This document shows, piece by piece, positions 35,376 to 43,034 of a stretch of DNA of 64,000 nucleotides. Position 1 is the first letter of the stretch. Each line of letters begins with the position of its first letter. Both the position numbers and the translations under genes were made by a program. The notes under the pieces are model-generated. The model saw only the letters and a program-made list of their open reading frames with translations, was not told the DNA's origin and did no database searches. The stretch spans positions 16,362-80,361 of the forward strand of contig CAZGNO010000005.1 of assembly GCA_964527785.1 (NCBI GenBank), given 5' to 3'. Origin of the DNA: JADJXV01 sp964527785. GTDB lineage: Bacteria; Bacteroidota; Ignavibacteria; Kapaibacteriales; UBA961.

Positions 35376-35992
35376 TGCTTGAAGAACTTTTTTTAGAACT
35401 GACCGGTAAATATACCAAAGACAGCTCGTTGTGTTATTCCCTATGGAAAGAAATACAAAAGAATTATTCGAATAATTCCCGCTCTTATCATACCCTTACC
35501 CATCTCGAAAACCTACTGAAGGAACTGACTGAGGCAAAAAAATACATCAAGGATTGGGATACAATCCTCTTCACTCTGTTTTATCACGATGCTGTTTATG
35601 TTCCCTCACGGACGGACAATGAGGAAAGAAGTGCAAGTTTGGCCAGGGAGCGGTTGCAATCCATTGGATACCCAGCTCTTAAAATGGAAAAGTGCGCTCT
35701 GCAAATCTTAGCTACAAAAGACCATTCAAGAAGCCGTGACGATGATACTAATTTCTTTAACGATGCTGATTTGTCAATTTTGGGACAGAATTCAAAAGAA
35801 TACTCCGATTACTGCGAACAAATACAATATGAATATTCGCAGTATTCCGATGAAGAATATAGGCAGGGGCGGGAAAAAGTTGTTCGTTACTTTTTGGATA
35901 TGGAGGATATTTACAAAACATATTATTTTGGTCAGAAATACGAACATCCGGCACGAATCAACTTAATTCGGGAACTTCAACGGATTTCATAA
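35375..35992 (+). CDS. HD-superfamily metal-dependent phosphohydrolase
   Basis: The 205-residue protein has the HD pattern of the small predicted phosphohydrolase family (COG4339-type): SYHTLTHLENLL (H39, H43), FYHDAVY (H71-D72) and NDADLSILG near 128-136. Such proteins hydrolyse phosphate bonds in nucleotides with divalent metal; the exact substrate is unknown. In a phage it may adjust nucleotide pools or degrade a host signalling nucleotide (inference). It is the last rightward gene before a shared terminator. Confidence 0.88.
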   Translation: MLEELFLELTGKYTKDSSLCYSLWKEIQKNYSNNSRSYHTLTHLENLLKELTEAKKYIKDWDTILFTLFYHDAVYVPSRTDNEERSASLARERLQSIGYPALKMEKCALQILATKDHSRSRDDDTNFFNDADLSILGQNSKEYSDYCEQIQYEYSQYSDEEYRQGREKVVRYFLDMEDIYKTYYFGQKYEHPARINLIRELQRIS

Positions 35993-35998
35993 ACTAAA

Positions 35999-36035
35999 AA
36001 CAGAAAACGCCCTTTGTCCAATGGCGTTTTCTGTT
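35999..36035. terminator. Bidirectional terminator between convergent operons
   Basis: A perfect 13-bp stem (AACAGAAAACGCC and complement) with an 11-base loop and A/T flanks sits 7 bases past the HD gene. It faces the end of the leftward operon, so it can serve both directions. Confidence 0.88.
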
Positions 36036-36074
36036 AATTGTGAGGATCATTTCCGATGTTCTTCGACCGGCGTT

Positions 36075-36326
36075 TTACTTTGTCTTGTTTTTCGGCGGTC
36101 TCCCTGCCTTTTTCTTCTCCGGTTGCCCGCTTGCGTCTTCTTTGGCGAATGGATTGCCCTTTGCCCTCCCACTGACCTGTGTAACGGCAGGAAGCCCGTC
36201 TAAAACGTTTTGTGTGCGTTTATTGATTGAATTTGCAAGATTGATTGATTCACTCGTCCTACTTGCAAAAAAACCGTCTTTCAAAATGTCGTCTCGTAGT
36301 TGTTCTACGGCTGTTGATGCGTTCAT
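36075..36326 (-). CDS. Small protein with C-terminal AT-hook-like motif
   Basis: The 83-residue protein starts after a GGAG site. It has a helical N-terminal half (EQLRDDILKDGFFASRTSES) and a Pro/Lys-rich C terminus with KKKAGRPPKNKTK, an AT-hook-like element also found in two other proteins of this element. DNA binding is likely; the role is unknown. It is the last gene of the leftward operon. Confidence 0.7.
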   Translation of the reverse strand: MNASTAVEQLRDDILKDGFFASRTSESINLANSINKRTQNVLDGLPAVTQVSGRAKGNPFAKEDASGQPEKKKAGRPPKNKTK

Positions 36327-36390
36327 AAGTATATCTCCATGTAAAAAATAAATGATAAAATTAGATTGTTGATCCTCACAACTTTCTAAA

Positions 36391-36648
36391 TTAGTAAACC
36401 ATATCTTTCGGTCTTAATCCTGATCCGTGATAGTCTTGCAGAGCCGAATGCAGAATAGAGGCGTGTTTACCGTCGAACTCAAAAGTATCCTCTGTCCCGT
36501 CATTAAATACATACGTTAGGGACTCACCGTCGTATGTATATGTTTTCACAAAAGAGAGATCGCAATAGTGCGTCAAATCTTCCTCCGGTATCTCAATAAT
36601 AATACCGCTCTCTACTTTCTTGCTACGTGTGTACAATGCTTTTGCCAT
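36391..36648 (-). CDS. KTSC-like small protein
   Basis: I start at the ATG at 36648, preceded by GGAGG. The 85-residue product is beta-rich with YTYDGESLTYVFNDGTEDTF followed by a short helix (ASILHSALQDYHGSG). The Y-D-x-x-x-x-Y-x-F pattern resembles small KTSC-type domains, though the defining motif is not exact. It could be a small RNA- or protein-binding domain. Confidence 0.6.
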   Translation of the reverse strand: MAKALYTRSKKVESGIIIEIPEEDLTHYCDLSFVKTYTYDGESLTYVFNDGTEDTFEFDGKHASILHSALQDYHGSGLRPKDMVY

Positions 36649-36676
36649 TGTTCTATTCCTCCAAATAGTTAAAAAA

Positions 36677-37000
36677 TTAGCCCCACTCCATAAATTTAAT
36701 TTCAATAATATTTTCAGTGTTGAAGTTGTTTGTCATTCTTTGTAATCGCTCTCTAATTTCATTATAAAATTTACTGTTGAAACGAGCAATGAATAGACGG
36801 TTTTTTGTAAAGAGTTTCTCGTCTTCTGATTCGTCTCTTTTGCCTTGCTGATATTCAGGATAATTCCAATAACTTATCCATGTTACTTTTTTACCTGTTA
36901 TATTACTCCAATGCCAGAAGCAAATATAAAAAGCCATGCATCGTTCAAATTCATCTTCATTTGTTGGCTTTATTGTTATTTCAATCCTCTCTAAGTTCAT
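36677..37000 (-). CDS. Small hypothetical protein
   Basis: The 107-residue soluble protein contains ERIEITIKPTNEDEFERCMA, a tryptophan-rich middle (FWHWSNITGKKVTWISYWN) and a helical C-terminal part. It overlaps the upstream gene by 4 bases (ATGA), so it is translated with it. No family is recognised. Confidence 0.6.
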   Translation of the reverse strand: MNLERIEITIKPTNEDEFERCMAFYICFWHWSNITGKKVTWISYWNYPEYQQGKRDESEDEKLFTKNRLFIARFNSKFYNEIRERLQRMTNNFNTENIIEIKFMEWG

Positions 37001-37317
37001 GCGTTAATCTCCTGAAAATCTATTTTCCTAAAATTCGTAAATCGCACAAATTCAACATCCTTTAACAACTGCTGTTTGAGTTCCTCAATTGACGTGAAAT
37101 ATCCATTGTCGTAATCTTTCCCATGATGATAAAAAACACAAAAAGTATTAGGTGAAAGTTCAAAGGTCAATCCAAACACCTCAGAAGTTAATCCTCTCTG
37201 AATAACTGATTTGACAAGTTCGCCTTGATACCAAACTGCTGATCCATTATTGAGAAGTTCAATAAGATGCTTACCCACTTTGTCAATGAACTTTCTTCTT
37301 TGCCGGTAAATGTTCAT
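36997..37317 (-). CDS. Small hypothetical protein
   Basis: The ATG at 37317 is chosen for an AAGGTGG site about 8 bases upstream. The 106-residue soluble protein is basic at the N terminus (NIYRQRRKFIDKVGKHL) and beta-rich in the middle (VFGLTFELSPNTFCVFYHHG). It overlaps both neighbours by 4 bases. No family is recognised. Confidence 0.6.
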   Translation of the reverse strand: MNIYRQRRKFIDKVGKHLIELLNNGSAVWYQGELVKSVIQRGLTSEVFGLTFELSPNTFCVFYHHGKDYDNGYFTSIEELKQQLLKDVEFVRFTNFRKIDFQEINA

Positions 37318-38165
37318 TGTAACCACCTTACCTTAACTACCCACTTGTCATTCAAATCCTGCCATCTGTCCGAGCCGATTCGGATTTGTTTATTGCGGAT
37401 AAGTCCTAACGTGCCTTCTGCAATAGGACCGCGTCCAAGTATCGGTGATAAAAGTATTTCAGCTCTGACATTGTCAATGCCGCTCTTAATGATTGTTGAG
37501 CCGTCGAGAATACCTGCTTTAGAAAGTATTGCACGGGTATAATGGTTGTGTCTTACGGTGAGAGGGCAAATAAATATATCTTCAGCTTTTAGAGCATGTC
37601 CCAATCTCTTTTCCATGCAATCCATACAGAGCATTTTTTTACCTACACCATATCGTTCCCAAAGTTCATGTTTGACCATGTAATAGTGTTTACCGCAGTT
37701 TTCTAATTTTTGAAAATCTGTATTAAAACCACAATCCATACATAGCCGATGTTCGTTAAAGAGGTTGTCAACTTCAAACTCAATTTCTTTGGGAACATCA
37801 AAGAAATTAAGTTTGCCGGTACAAGGTACAAACGGTTCATAACCTCGAATGTCCGGTAATGCTTCACTGTTTTCGAGAACAAAAGCGTAGTCTCCGGCAT
37901 ACCAAGCTGATTGATGGAATGAAACACAATCCACTATGTTTGTTCTTCCGATTATTCCGCCACAATAAAAATTATCCTTGCCGGTTGCGTCGGTGAGTAA
38001 TCCAAAGTTTTCCTGCACCCATAACAATCCCTTTTTGTCAAAGTTTTGGGAAGCATGGATAAGGAACTGACCACGAAATTTTGTGTTCCAAGTTCTGTTT
38101 TCAAGTGGTTTTGCTCCGTTGGCTATTAGGAACGCCCATGGCTGTTTAATGGAGAGTGATTTCAT
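37314..38165 (-). CDS. ASCH-domain protein with zinc-binding insertion
   Basis: I start at the ATG giving MKSLSIKQPWAFLIANGAKP; the open frame extends 50 codons further but this is the usual ASCH start. The N-terminal ~120 residues carry the ASCH pattern: IKQPWAFLIANG, ENRTWNTKFRG, LIHAS and the GGIIGRTNIVDC strand. The C-terminal half adds two CxxC pairs (RLCMDCGF, MLCMDCME). ASCH domains bind RNA or modified nucleobases; some hydrolyse N4-acetylcytidine. A zinc-stabilised extension is less usual. 283 residues. Confidence 0.82.
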   Translation of the reverse strand: MKSLSIKQPWAFLIANGAKPLENRTWNTKFRGQFLIHASQNFDKKGLLWVQENFGLLTDATGKDNFYCGGIIGRTNIVDCVSFHQSAWYAGDYAFVLENSEALPDIRGYEPFVPCTGKLNFFDVPKEIEFEVDNLFNEHRLCMDCGFNTDFQKLENCGKHYYMVKHELWERYGVGKKMLCMDCMEKRLGHALKAEDIFICPLTVRHNHYTRAILSKAGILDGSTIIKSGIDNVRAEILLSPILGRGPIAEGTLGLIRNKQIRIGSDRWQDLNDKWVVKVRWLQ

Positions 38166-38167
38166 TG

Positions 38168-38434
38168 TTATTCCGGTAAAGTTTTGATTGTGTCGCCGAT
38201 GTTGAATTGATTGGAATTGCCGTAGAAATCGTGAGTAAAGTTTGTTGCGTCTTTGAAGTAATAATGTACTTGCCATGTATTGCCGTATTGATCGGTATGG
38301 ATTATTTTCCCGCAAACCACATAGGGCTTAGGAGGTGGAGCCCGCTTCCATCCGTATTTGTAGATTTGAATTCCTATCAATGTCAACAGTATGACAATCA
38401 AGGATAAAGGGGCGAATTGAAGTAGAGTTTTCAT
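38168..38434 (-). CDS. Small single-pass membrane protein
   Basis: The 88-residue protein has an N-terminal hydrophobic helix (LSLIVILLTLIGIQIYKYGW) and a basic-proline turn, then a beta-rich exposed domain (YVVCGKIIHTDQYGNTWQVH). It could be a membrane-tethered or secreted small protein. It lies 2 bases from the ASCH gene. No family is recognised. Confidence 0.65.
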   Translation of the reverse strand: MKTLLQFAPLSLIVILLTLIGIQIYKYGWKRAPPPKPYVVCGKIIHTDQYGNTWQVHYYFKDATNFTHDFYGNSNQFNIGDTIKTLPE

Positions 38435-38439
38435 TGTGA

Positions 38440-39195
38440 TTAGGAAAGAAATTTCACTTTATTTTCAATTATCAATTTGAGTGCTTCCGGCTTAACAAAG
38501 TCTTTTATCTTTTCGTTCATCATGCAGATTGATTTTATCAAACCAACAAAAAACTCGGTGACATCTTCTGTATAATCAAGCTCGTGGAAAGTGCTGTCGG
38601 GTGGTGGTATCATATTGACAACTGCATCAAGCCATCTAAGATTTGTGTCGGCTTCTAAGAAAGGACGGCTATATTCACTCTCTTGAGAGAGTCTTTTATG
38701 TTCCATTTTTGTTTTACCGCTTTGATAGGCATAGTCTTGTCTTATAAATGGTTTTGCATATACCAACAATCCATAAGCTGACGGGTGATTTGAACTGCAT
38801 TCGTTCGTTCCACCGTGCCAAATGGATGGTTCTGAATCTAATTTACCCGTCCATTGCTTAGTAGCATTAGGTACAATACAGCCGTTTAGATCCAAGGAAT
38901 AAGAGCATCTTGTCTGAATTACATAGCTAATAACTATCTTTGATGAAACAAGCTCTCTGCTCATGTATTCTTTGGCTGTGTCTTTTACTTGTTTAACAAG
39001 TCCGTCATAGGTGCTATCCTCGAAGTATCCTTTATTTCTCATGCGATTATGATTTAATGCCACATTCGCGGCAGAAAATAGAGTTACTATGTCGGAAGGT
39101 AGTGTAGTTGTGAATGTCCCGTCTTTATTGACATTTACATCGTAACTGAAGGAAAATTCTTCAATCTTGATTTTTTCGGTTGCTAATTTTGCCAT
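38440..39195 (-). CDS. Hypothetical protein, 251 residues
   Basis: The soluble protein begins with a short beta segment (KIKIEEFSFSYDVNVNKDGT), continues with helices and a middle containing three cysteines (QTRCSYSLDLNGC, TNECSS), and ends in a hydrophobic helical region. No catalytic motif is visible. It sits 20 bases downstream of the next unknown gene. No family is recognised; DNA metabolism or host takeover are only contextual guesses. Confidence 0.65.
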   Translation of the reverse strand: MAKLATEKIKIEEFSFSYDVNVNKDGTFTTTLPSDIVTLFSAANVALNHNRMRNKGYFEDSTYDGLVKQVKDTAKEYMSRELVSSKIVISYVIQTRCSYSLDLNGCIVPNATKQWTGKLDSEPSIWHGGTNECSSNHPSAYGLLVYAKPFIRQDYAYQSGKTKMEHKRLSQESEYSRPFLEADTNLRWLDAVVNMIPPPDSTFHELDYTEDVTEFFVGLIKSICMMNEKIKDFVKPEALKLIIENKVKFLS

Positions 39196-39215
39196 GTGGA
39201 TTAAAAATTAAGAGT

Positions 39216-40001
39216 TTATAATTTTAAGCGTTTTTCGATTCTATACTCTTCGATGCAGTTAAAAAGTCTTGTTAATTCTTCCTCATTCCCTTGATCAACA
39301 CACATCATCCAACCATCAACATCTTTTACGCCTAAGCGATTTGTAACAGTTCTCGGAAACCAAACAAATTGAGATTCAAGTAATGTTGTCCATGTGTGTC
39401 TATCTGATCTTGTCATAGAACCTACCCAACGTCTGCATTTACTTCTAAGCTCTTTTAAGGATTTACTGTCCGGCAAAGTGATACCCAAGAGTTCAGATAA
39501 ATTAACGTCTTCATACTTGAACGTTTTATCGTTATCAACGTTAAGCTCTACGGTTAATCTGTGGACGGATTGATTCCCAATGTCAAAGGTTATTATATAG
39601 TTAGTCTCAAATGCTTTGACTATATTGATAACCTCGTCGGCATCAGCAGCAAAGTCAAGTATTTTGCCGAAATTAGTTAATGATTCCGGTAATCTGCCTG
39701 AGCCGTCAATGTAAATGAATCCTTCTTTGTTGTTCTTTCCTGCATATACTAAGAAATCAAGGATTTGTGTATAGGATTCAGATACATACATTGAAAAAGT
39801 GCATATACAATTATTAGGATCGAAAATTATACTCAATGCTTCGGCAGTATCTAACCGGCGATGAAAATCAGGAATGATTCGCATCGTTGCAAGATAGTCG
39901 TTTGGTATCTTGGCTATTTCATCCATGTTGTATTTGAGCATGTCGGAATCATCTTTGGCAACTTCCTCATGGTCATTTTCGATGAATATTAATTTTTTCA
40001 T
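39216..40001 (-). CDS. Hypothetical protein, 261 residues
   Basis: The soluble acidic protein has a beta start (KKLIFIENDHEEV), a helical middle, DGSGRLPESLTNFGKILDFA and a Trp-rich C-terminal part (RHTWTTLLESQFVWFPRTV). It is the first protein gene after the tRNA-like gene in the direction of transcription. No motif or family is recognised. Confidence 0.65.
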   Translation of the reverse strand: MKKLIFIENDHEEVAKDDSDMLKYNMDEIAKIPNDYLATMRIIPDFHRRLDTAEALSIIFDPNNCICTFSMYVSESYTQILDFLVYAGKNNKEGFIYIDGSGRLPESLTNFGKILDFAADADEVINIVKAFETNYIITFDIGNQSVHRLTVELNVDNDKTFKYEDVNLSELLGITLPDSKSLKELRSKCRRWVGSMTRSDRHTWTTLLESQFVWFPRTVTNRLGVKDVDGWMMCVDQGNEEELTRLFNCIEEYRIEKRLKL

Positions 40002-40038
40002 TGTAGTTAGAATATTAGTTGTAAAACACTTCTGAAGG

Positions 40039-40117
40039 GCGGCTGAGTTGGACTCGAACCAACATCCTTATTTCCGTTGATAGGAAATAATGCTCTTTCC
40101 ACTTGAGCTACCAACCT
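40039..40117 (-). tRNA. tRNA-like gene with lengthened anticodon arm
   Basis: The minus strand has a canonical D-arm (TAGCTC...GAGC) and T-arm (GTTGG TTCGAGT CCAAC). The acceptor stem AGGTTGG/TCAGCCG pairs at six of seven positions, two as GU. The anticodon arm is 8 bp (TTATTTCC/GGAAATAA) with loop TATCAAC, three pairs longer than normal. By position the anticodon would be TCA, but base 33 is A, not the conserved U. It may be a decoy, a non-decoding tRNA or a degenerate gene. It starts 38 bases downstream of an RNA ligase gene on the same strand. Confidence 0.6.
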
Positions 40118-40155
40118 GTCCCCTTCATTGTGTCCTGTCACAACGGGTTAAAAAT

Positions 40156-41028
40156 TTACTGTTTGCCTGAATTTTGTAGCTGTAGTTTTTGTTTGAAAAG
40201 CATTGCAGTTCGATTGCCAATTTGTTTTTCAACGTCTTTATTCTTAACAATTTCCCCATCAGCTTCCCTGTAAATATCTTCTATCATTTTTTCAATGATC
40301 AGACCGGTGTTTTTCATGTCGGTTTGTGGGGGAAGTTTATCGAGAATGTGAAGTAAGCGCATTTCCGTTACCCACTCAATAGCAATTAGTCGTGAGTTCT
40401 GCATTACTTCAAATTCTTCAGGACTAACTTCGCGTGGGGTTTTGGTTTCCATAAACTTAGGGTGTTTATGTTTGGCTATTACCCGGCTTCCGTCATTGAG
40501 TGTAAGCTCCACAAGTGGACGCAATACAATGCCTTCTCGAATTTTACCCCCCCCTATACCGTTTCGGATTGCTTGTACACTCTCTCGATCGCGCTCTGCA
40601 TCAATGAGTTTGAGGTCGGTATCAATGGTGACATAATCCACGAATTCAACTTCCACCGCTTTGCATATACTTTCGGCTGAGGGAACTTTAAGCCAAGAGT
40701 TATTTATCTTTACATCGAATGCCACAAACCGTAAATGATTGCCGTATGTGGATTTCATACCATGTAGCTTCCCGCCGTGAGCTTCTCCATAAATCACAAC
40801 ATCTGAAAGTGGGAAGTTGGTAATAAAATGTTCAGTCAATGCTTCACGATTGAATAATCCTGAAAACTTTTCGTGTCCTGCGCTACCGGCAAAGAAAGTA
40901 ACTTTCTGCTTTTCCCTATCCCAACGGATATGTGCCGATGTTCCATGAATCTTCTCTAAAGCATAACATTGCTTTAGCATAAGAATATATTGGATTTTAT
41001 AAAGGTTATCTATGTGTAAGTATCCCAT
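40156..41028 (-). CDS. RNA ligase (nucleotidyltransferase family)
   Basis: The ATG has an AGGAG site. The 290-residue protein shows the ligase motifs in order: motif I EKIHGT with adenylated Lys26, motif III LRFVAFDV, motif IV REGIVLRP and motif V VIAKHKHPKF. It would seal RNA ends using ATP. T4-type ligases repair tRNAs cut by host anticodon nucleases, and a tRNA-like gene follows directly. No polynucleotide kinase domain is visible here. A G8 run lies in the coding strand at 40547-40554. Confidence 0.9.
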   Translation of the reverse strand: MGYLHIDNLYKIQYILMLKQCYALEKIHGTSAHIRWDREKQKVTFFAGSAGHEKFSGLFNREALTEHFITNFPLSDVVIYGEAHGGKLHGMKSTYGNHLRFVAFDVKINNSWLKVPSAESICKAVEVEFVDYVTIDTDLKLIDAERDRESVQAIRNGIGGGKIREGIVLRPLVELTLNDGSRVIAKHKHPKFMETKTPREVSPEEFEVMQNSRLIAIEWVTEMRLLHILDKLPPQTDMKNTGLIIEKMIEDIYREADGEIVKNKDVEKQIGNRTAMLFKQKLQLQNSGKQ

Positions 41029-41115
41029 TGGGTTTACTCCTGAAAAGAATTAAAAAATAATACCGGTTGCATTTCGATTTCGACCGTGAAATTGTGCTAA
41101 GTCTCATCAGCTACC

Positions 41116-41583
41116 CTACGACAAGCGTTCAGGAGCCGGAATTTTGAGAAATGCAACCGGTGTTTGAGTTACCGGAGGTTGTTCGTTATCAGAATATCGC
41201 TCTTTAGTACACATCACAAGAAAATACATGTCGTTCGGGTCATTCATTCGTTCCACTGAGAGAATAAAGAACTTGGTAAGTGTAGGTTTGCTGTCACCTA
41301 AAAAGGTGACATAGTTTAGAATGAAGTCTCCTGCGGAAACTTTACTACTGCAAAACATTGTTGCATTGCGTAGGAACTGTCCAATTCTTTCACCGATTTC
41401 AAGATTCTTTCCCCACATACCCCTGCGGTAATCGTGTATGGTGTGGGATATGGAAGTACGTTCGCTGAGGACACGGCATATAGTATCAAGTTCTTCCTCG
41501 CTTGCTGTAGTTGCCCACTTTCTAAAATTCTTACGATCCATTTGCAGGATTTCATCTATGGTTGGTTTAACTGCTTCACTCAT
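41116..41583 (-). CDS. Hypothetical protein, 155 residues
   Basis: The soluble protein has a helical N-terminal half (TIDEILQMDRKNFRKWATTA) and a beta-rich second half (KFFILSVERMNDPNDMYFLV). No signal, membrane segment or catalytic motif is visible. It lies between the DNA methyltransferase and the RNA ligase. No family is recognised. Confidence 0.62.
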   Translation of the reverse strand: MSEAVKPTIDEILQMDRKNFRKWATTASEEELDTICRVLSERTSISHTIHDYRRGMWGKNLEIGERIGQFLRNATMFCSSKVSAGDFILNYVTFLGDSKPTLTKFFILSVERMNDPNDMYFLVMCTKERYSDNEQPPVTQTPVAFLKIPAPERLS

Positions 41584-41655
41584 AAGTATTTGAAATAAGT
41601 AAAATAAGAATCTTTGTTAAATTTTTTCAGGTGGAAAAGCGATGCAATTTCACCA

Positions 41656-42621
41656 TTATACAAAACTCAGTTTTTCTTGATTGATAATCCCGGCAATGCG
41701 TTCATCGGCAAGTTTGCAGGAGATGGGATTAAGCTCCGAGCCGATAAAGTTCCGATTGTTCTTCAGTGCTACAAGTGCGGTCGTTCCTGCACCCATGAAT
41801 GGATCAAGAATTGTCCCGCCTTCAGGACAACCGGCAAGAACCATTGGCAAGATTAGCTTTTCGGGAAATGTTGCGAAGTGTGCGCCTGCGTAGGGTGTGG
41901 TTTCAACATGCCACACGGAACGTTTGTTGCGCCCTTTGGGATCAGGTCTCATACTCCGGTTCCTGTTTGTGTTTTGTCCCGTTTCTTCGTCCCATGCGCT
42001 TATTCCGTTCTTGGTGAGGTTTACCCCCCCCCAGCGATTCAATGGTGATGTGTACGGCTCTTTTATGGCATCGTGGTCATAGAAGTAGGTTTCGCTCTTG
42101 GTAAGCAGGAAAATGTATTCGTGTGCTTTGGTGCATCTGTCTTCTACGCTTTCCGGCATTGGATTCGGTTTGTGCCAAATTATATCTTGGCGTACCCACC
42201 AACCATCTTCTTGCAATGCAATGGCGAGACGGAAAGGAACTAACGCCAAATCTTTGTTTTTGAGGAACTCATGTCCCTTCAAATCAATCCGGTTGTTATC
42301 CATCGGCACGTCACGCACTTTGCCGGACATAGTTTGCGGAGCGGAGTTATACCGGCTTTTGGTTTGTACATAGCTGTCACCGATGTTTAGCCAACATGTG
42401 CCGGTCTTTTTGAGGACGCGACGTATTTCACGGAAACCAAACACTAACCGTTCGATAAACAGCTCGGGCTTTTTCTCCAAACCAATTTGACCGGCACACT
42501 TGTAATCTCTCAAACCGAAATATGGTGTTGAGGTGATGCAACAATCCACACTCTCATCAGCTAAGAGTGAAAGAAGTTTGAGCCAATCCATGTTGTAGGT
42601 TTTGTTCAGTTGGATTTGCAT
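41656..42621 (-). CDS. Site-specific DNA methyltransferase (N4-cytosine/N6-adenine type)
   Basis: The 321-residue protein has the beta-class order: catalytic motif IV first (CCITSTPYFGLRDY, residues 28-40) and SAM-binding motif I last (DPFMGAGTTALVAL near 270, then GSELNP). The catalytic tetrapeptide is STPY instead of the usual SPPY/DPPY, which may alter base preference or activity. No restriction partner is adjacent, so it probably protects element DNA. A G9 run at 42024-42032 lies mid-gene (W-G-G-V), where slippage would cause a frameshift. Confidence 0.88.
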   Translation of the reverse strand: MQIQLNKTYNMDWLKLLSLLADESVDCCITSTPYFGLRDYKCAGQIGLEKKPELFIERLVFGFREIRRVLKKTGTCWLNIGDSYVQTKSRYNSAPQTMSGKVRDVPMDNNRIDLKGHEFLKNKDLALVPFRLAIALQEDGWWVRQDIIWHKPNPMPESVEDRCTKAHEYIFLLTKSETYFYDHDAIKEPYTSPLNRWGGVNLTKNGISAWDEETGQNTNRNRSMRPDPKGRNKRSVWHVETTPYAGAHFATFPEKLILPMVLAGCPEGGTILDPFMGAGTTALVALKNNRNFIGSELNPISCKLADERIAGIINQEKLSFV

Positions 42622-42624
42622 GGC

Positions 42625-42849
42625 TTATTCTGCTTCCTTTGGGTAAAGTGCTTCGTATTCCTTCTCAATTTTGGCGAAACGTGGCTTCCCAACCACTTTT
42701 TCAATCACTGCTTCATAGACTTCCCCTATTTCGTCTGGACGCTCAGTCCACCGTTGAATGGTTCGCGCCGATCTTCCAACCATTTCTCCATATTGTTCGC
42801 GGGTTATGCCTAATTTGTCGAGTAGGAATGCAAGTTTTCTTCCGTCCAT
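42625..42849 (-). CDS. Small helix-turn-helix DNA-binding protein
   Basis: I start at the ATG at 42849 because AAGGAAA precedes it. The 74-residue product has an XRE/Cro-like HTH (LDKLGITREQYGEMVGRSAR, then TIQRWTERP). It lies 3 bases before the methyltransferase and may regulate this part of the operon. The C-terminal helix is charged and could mediate dimerisation. Confidence 0.75.
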   Translation of the reverse strand: MDGRKLAFLLDKLGITREQYGEMVGRSARTIQRWTERPDEIGEVYEAVIEKVVGKPRFAKIEKEYEALYPKEAE

Positions 42850-43034
42850 TGGTATTTTCCTTGAAAAAAGTAGTAGAAAAAGCATTTGTAAGCCAATTTT
42901 TGGCTCGTATTTACGCGCATGTCGCGTGTGTGTCGTTGGAATGTCAATGGGTTGTCACCGGATTGACATCAGTGTGTCCTTATTGTGCGTCGAGATTTTT
43001 GGTTATTTTTCGCCAAAATCTCAAACTTTCCATT

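Noticed and set aside
40039..40117. Idea that the tRNA-like gene is a UGA suppressor enabling recoding
   Set aside because: Many element genes end in TGA with tight ATGA overlaps, and no gene needs readthrough; position 33 is also not U.
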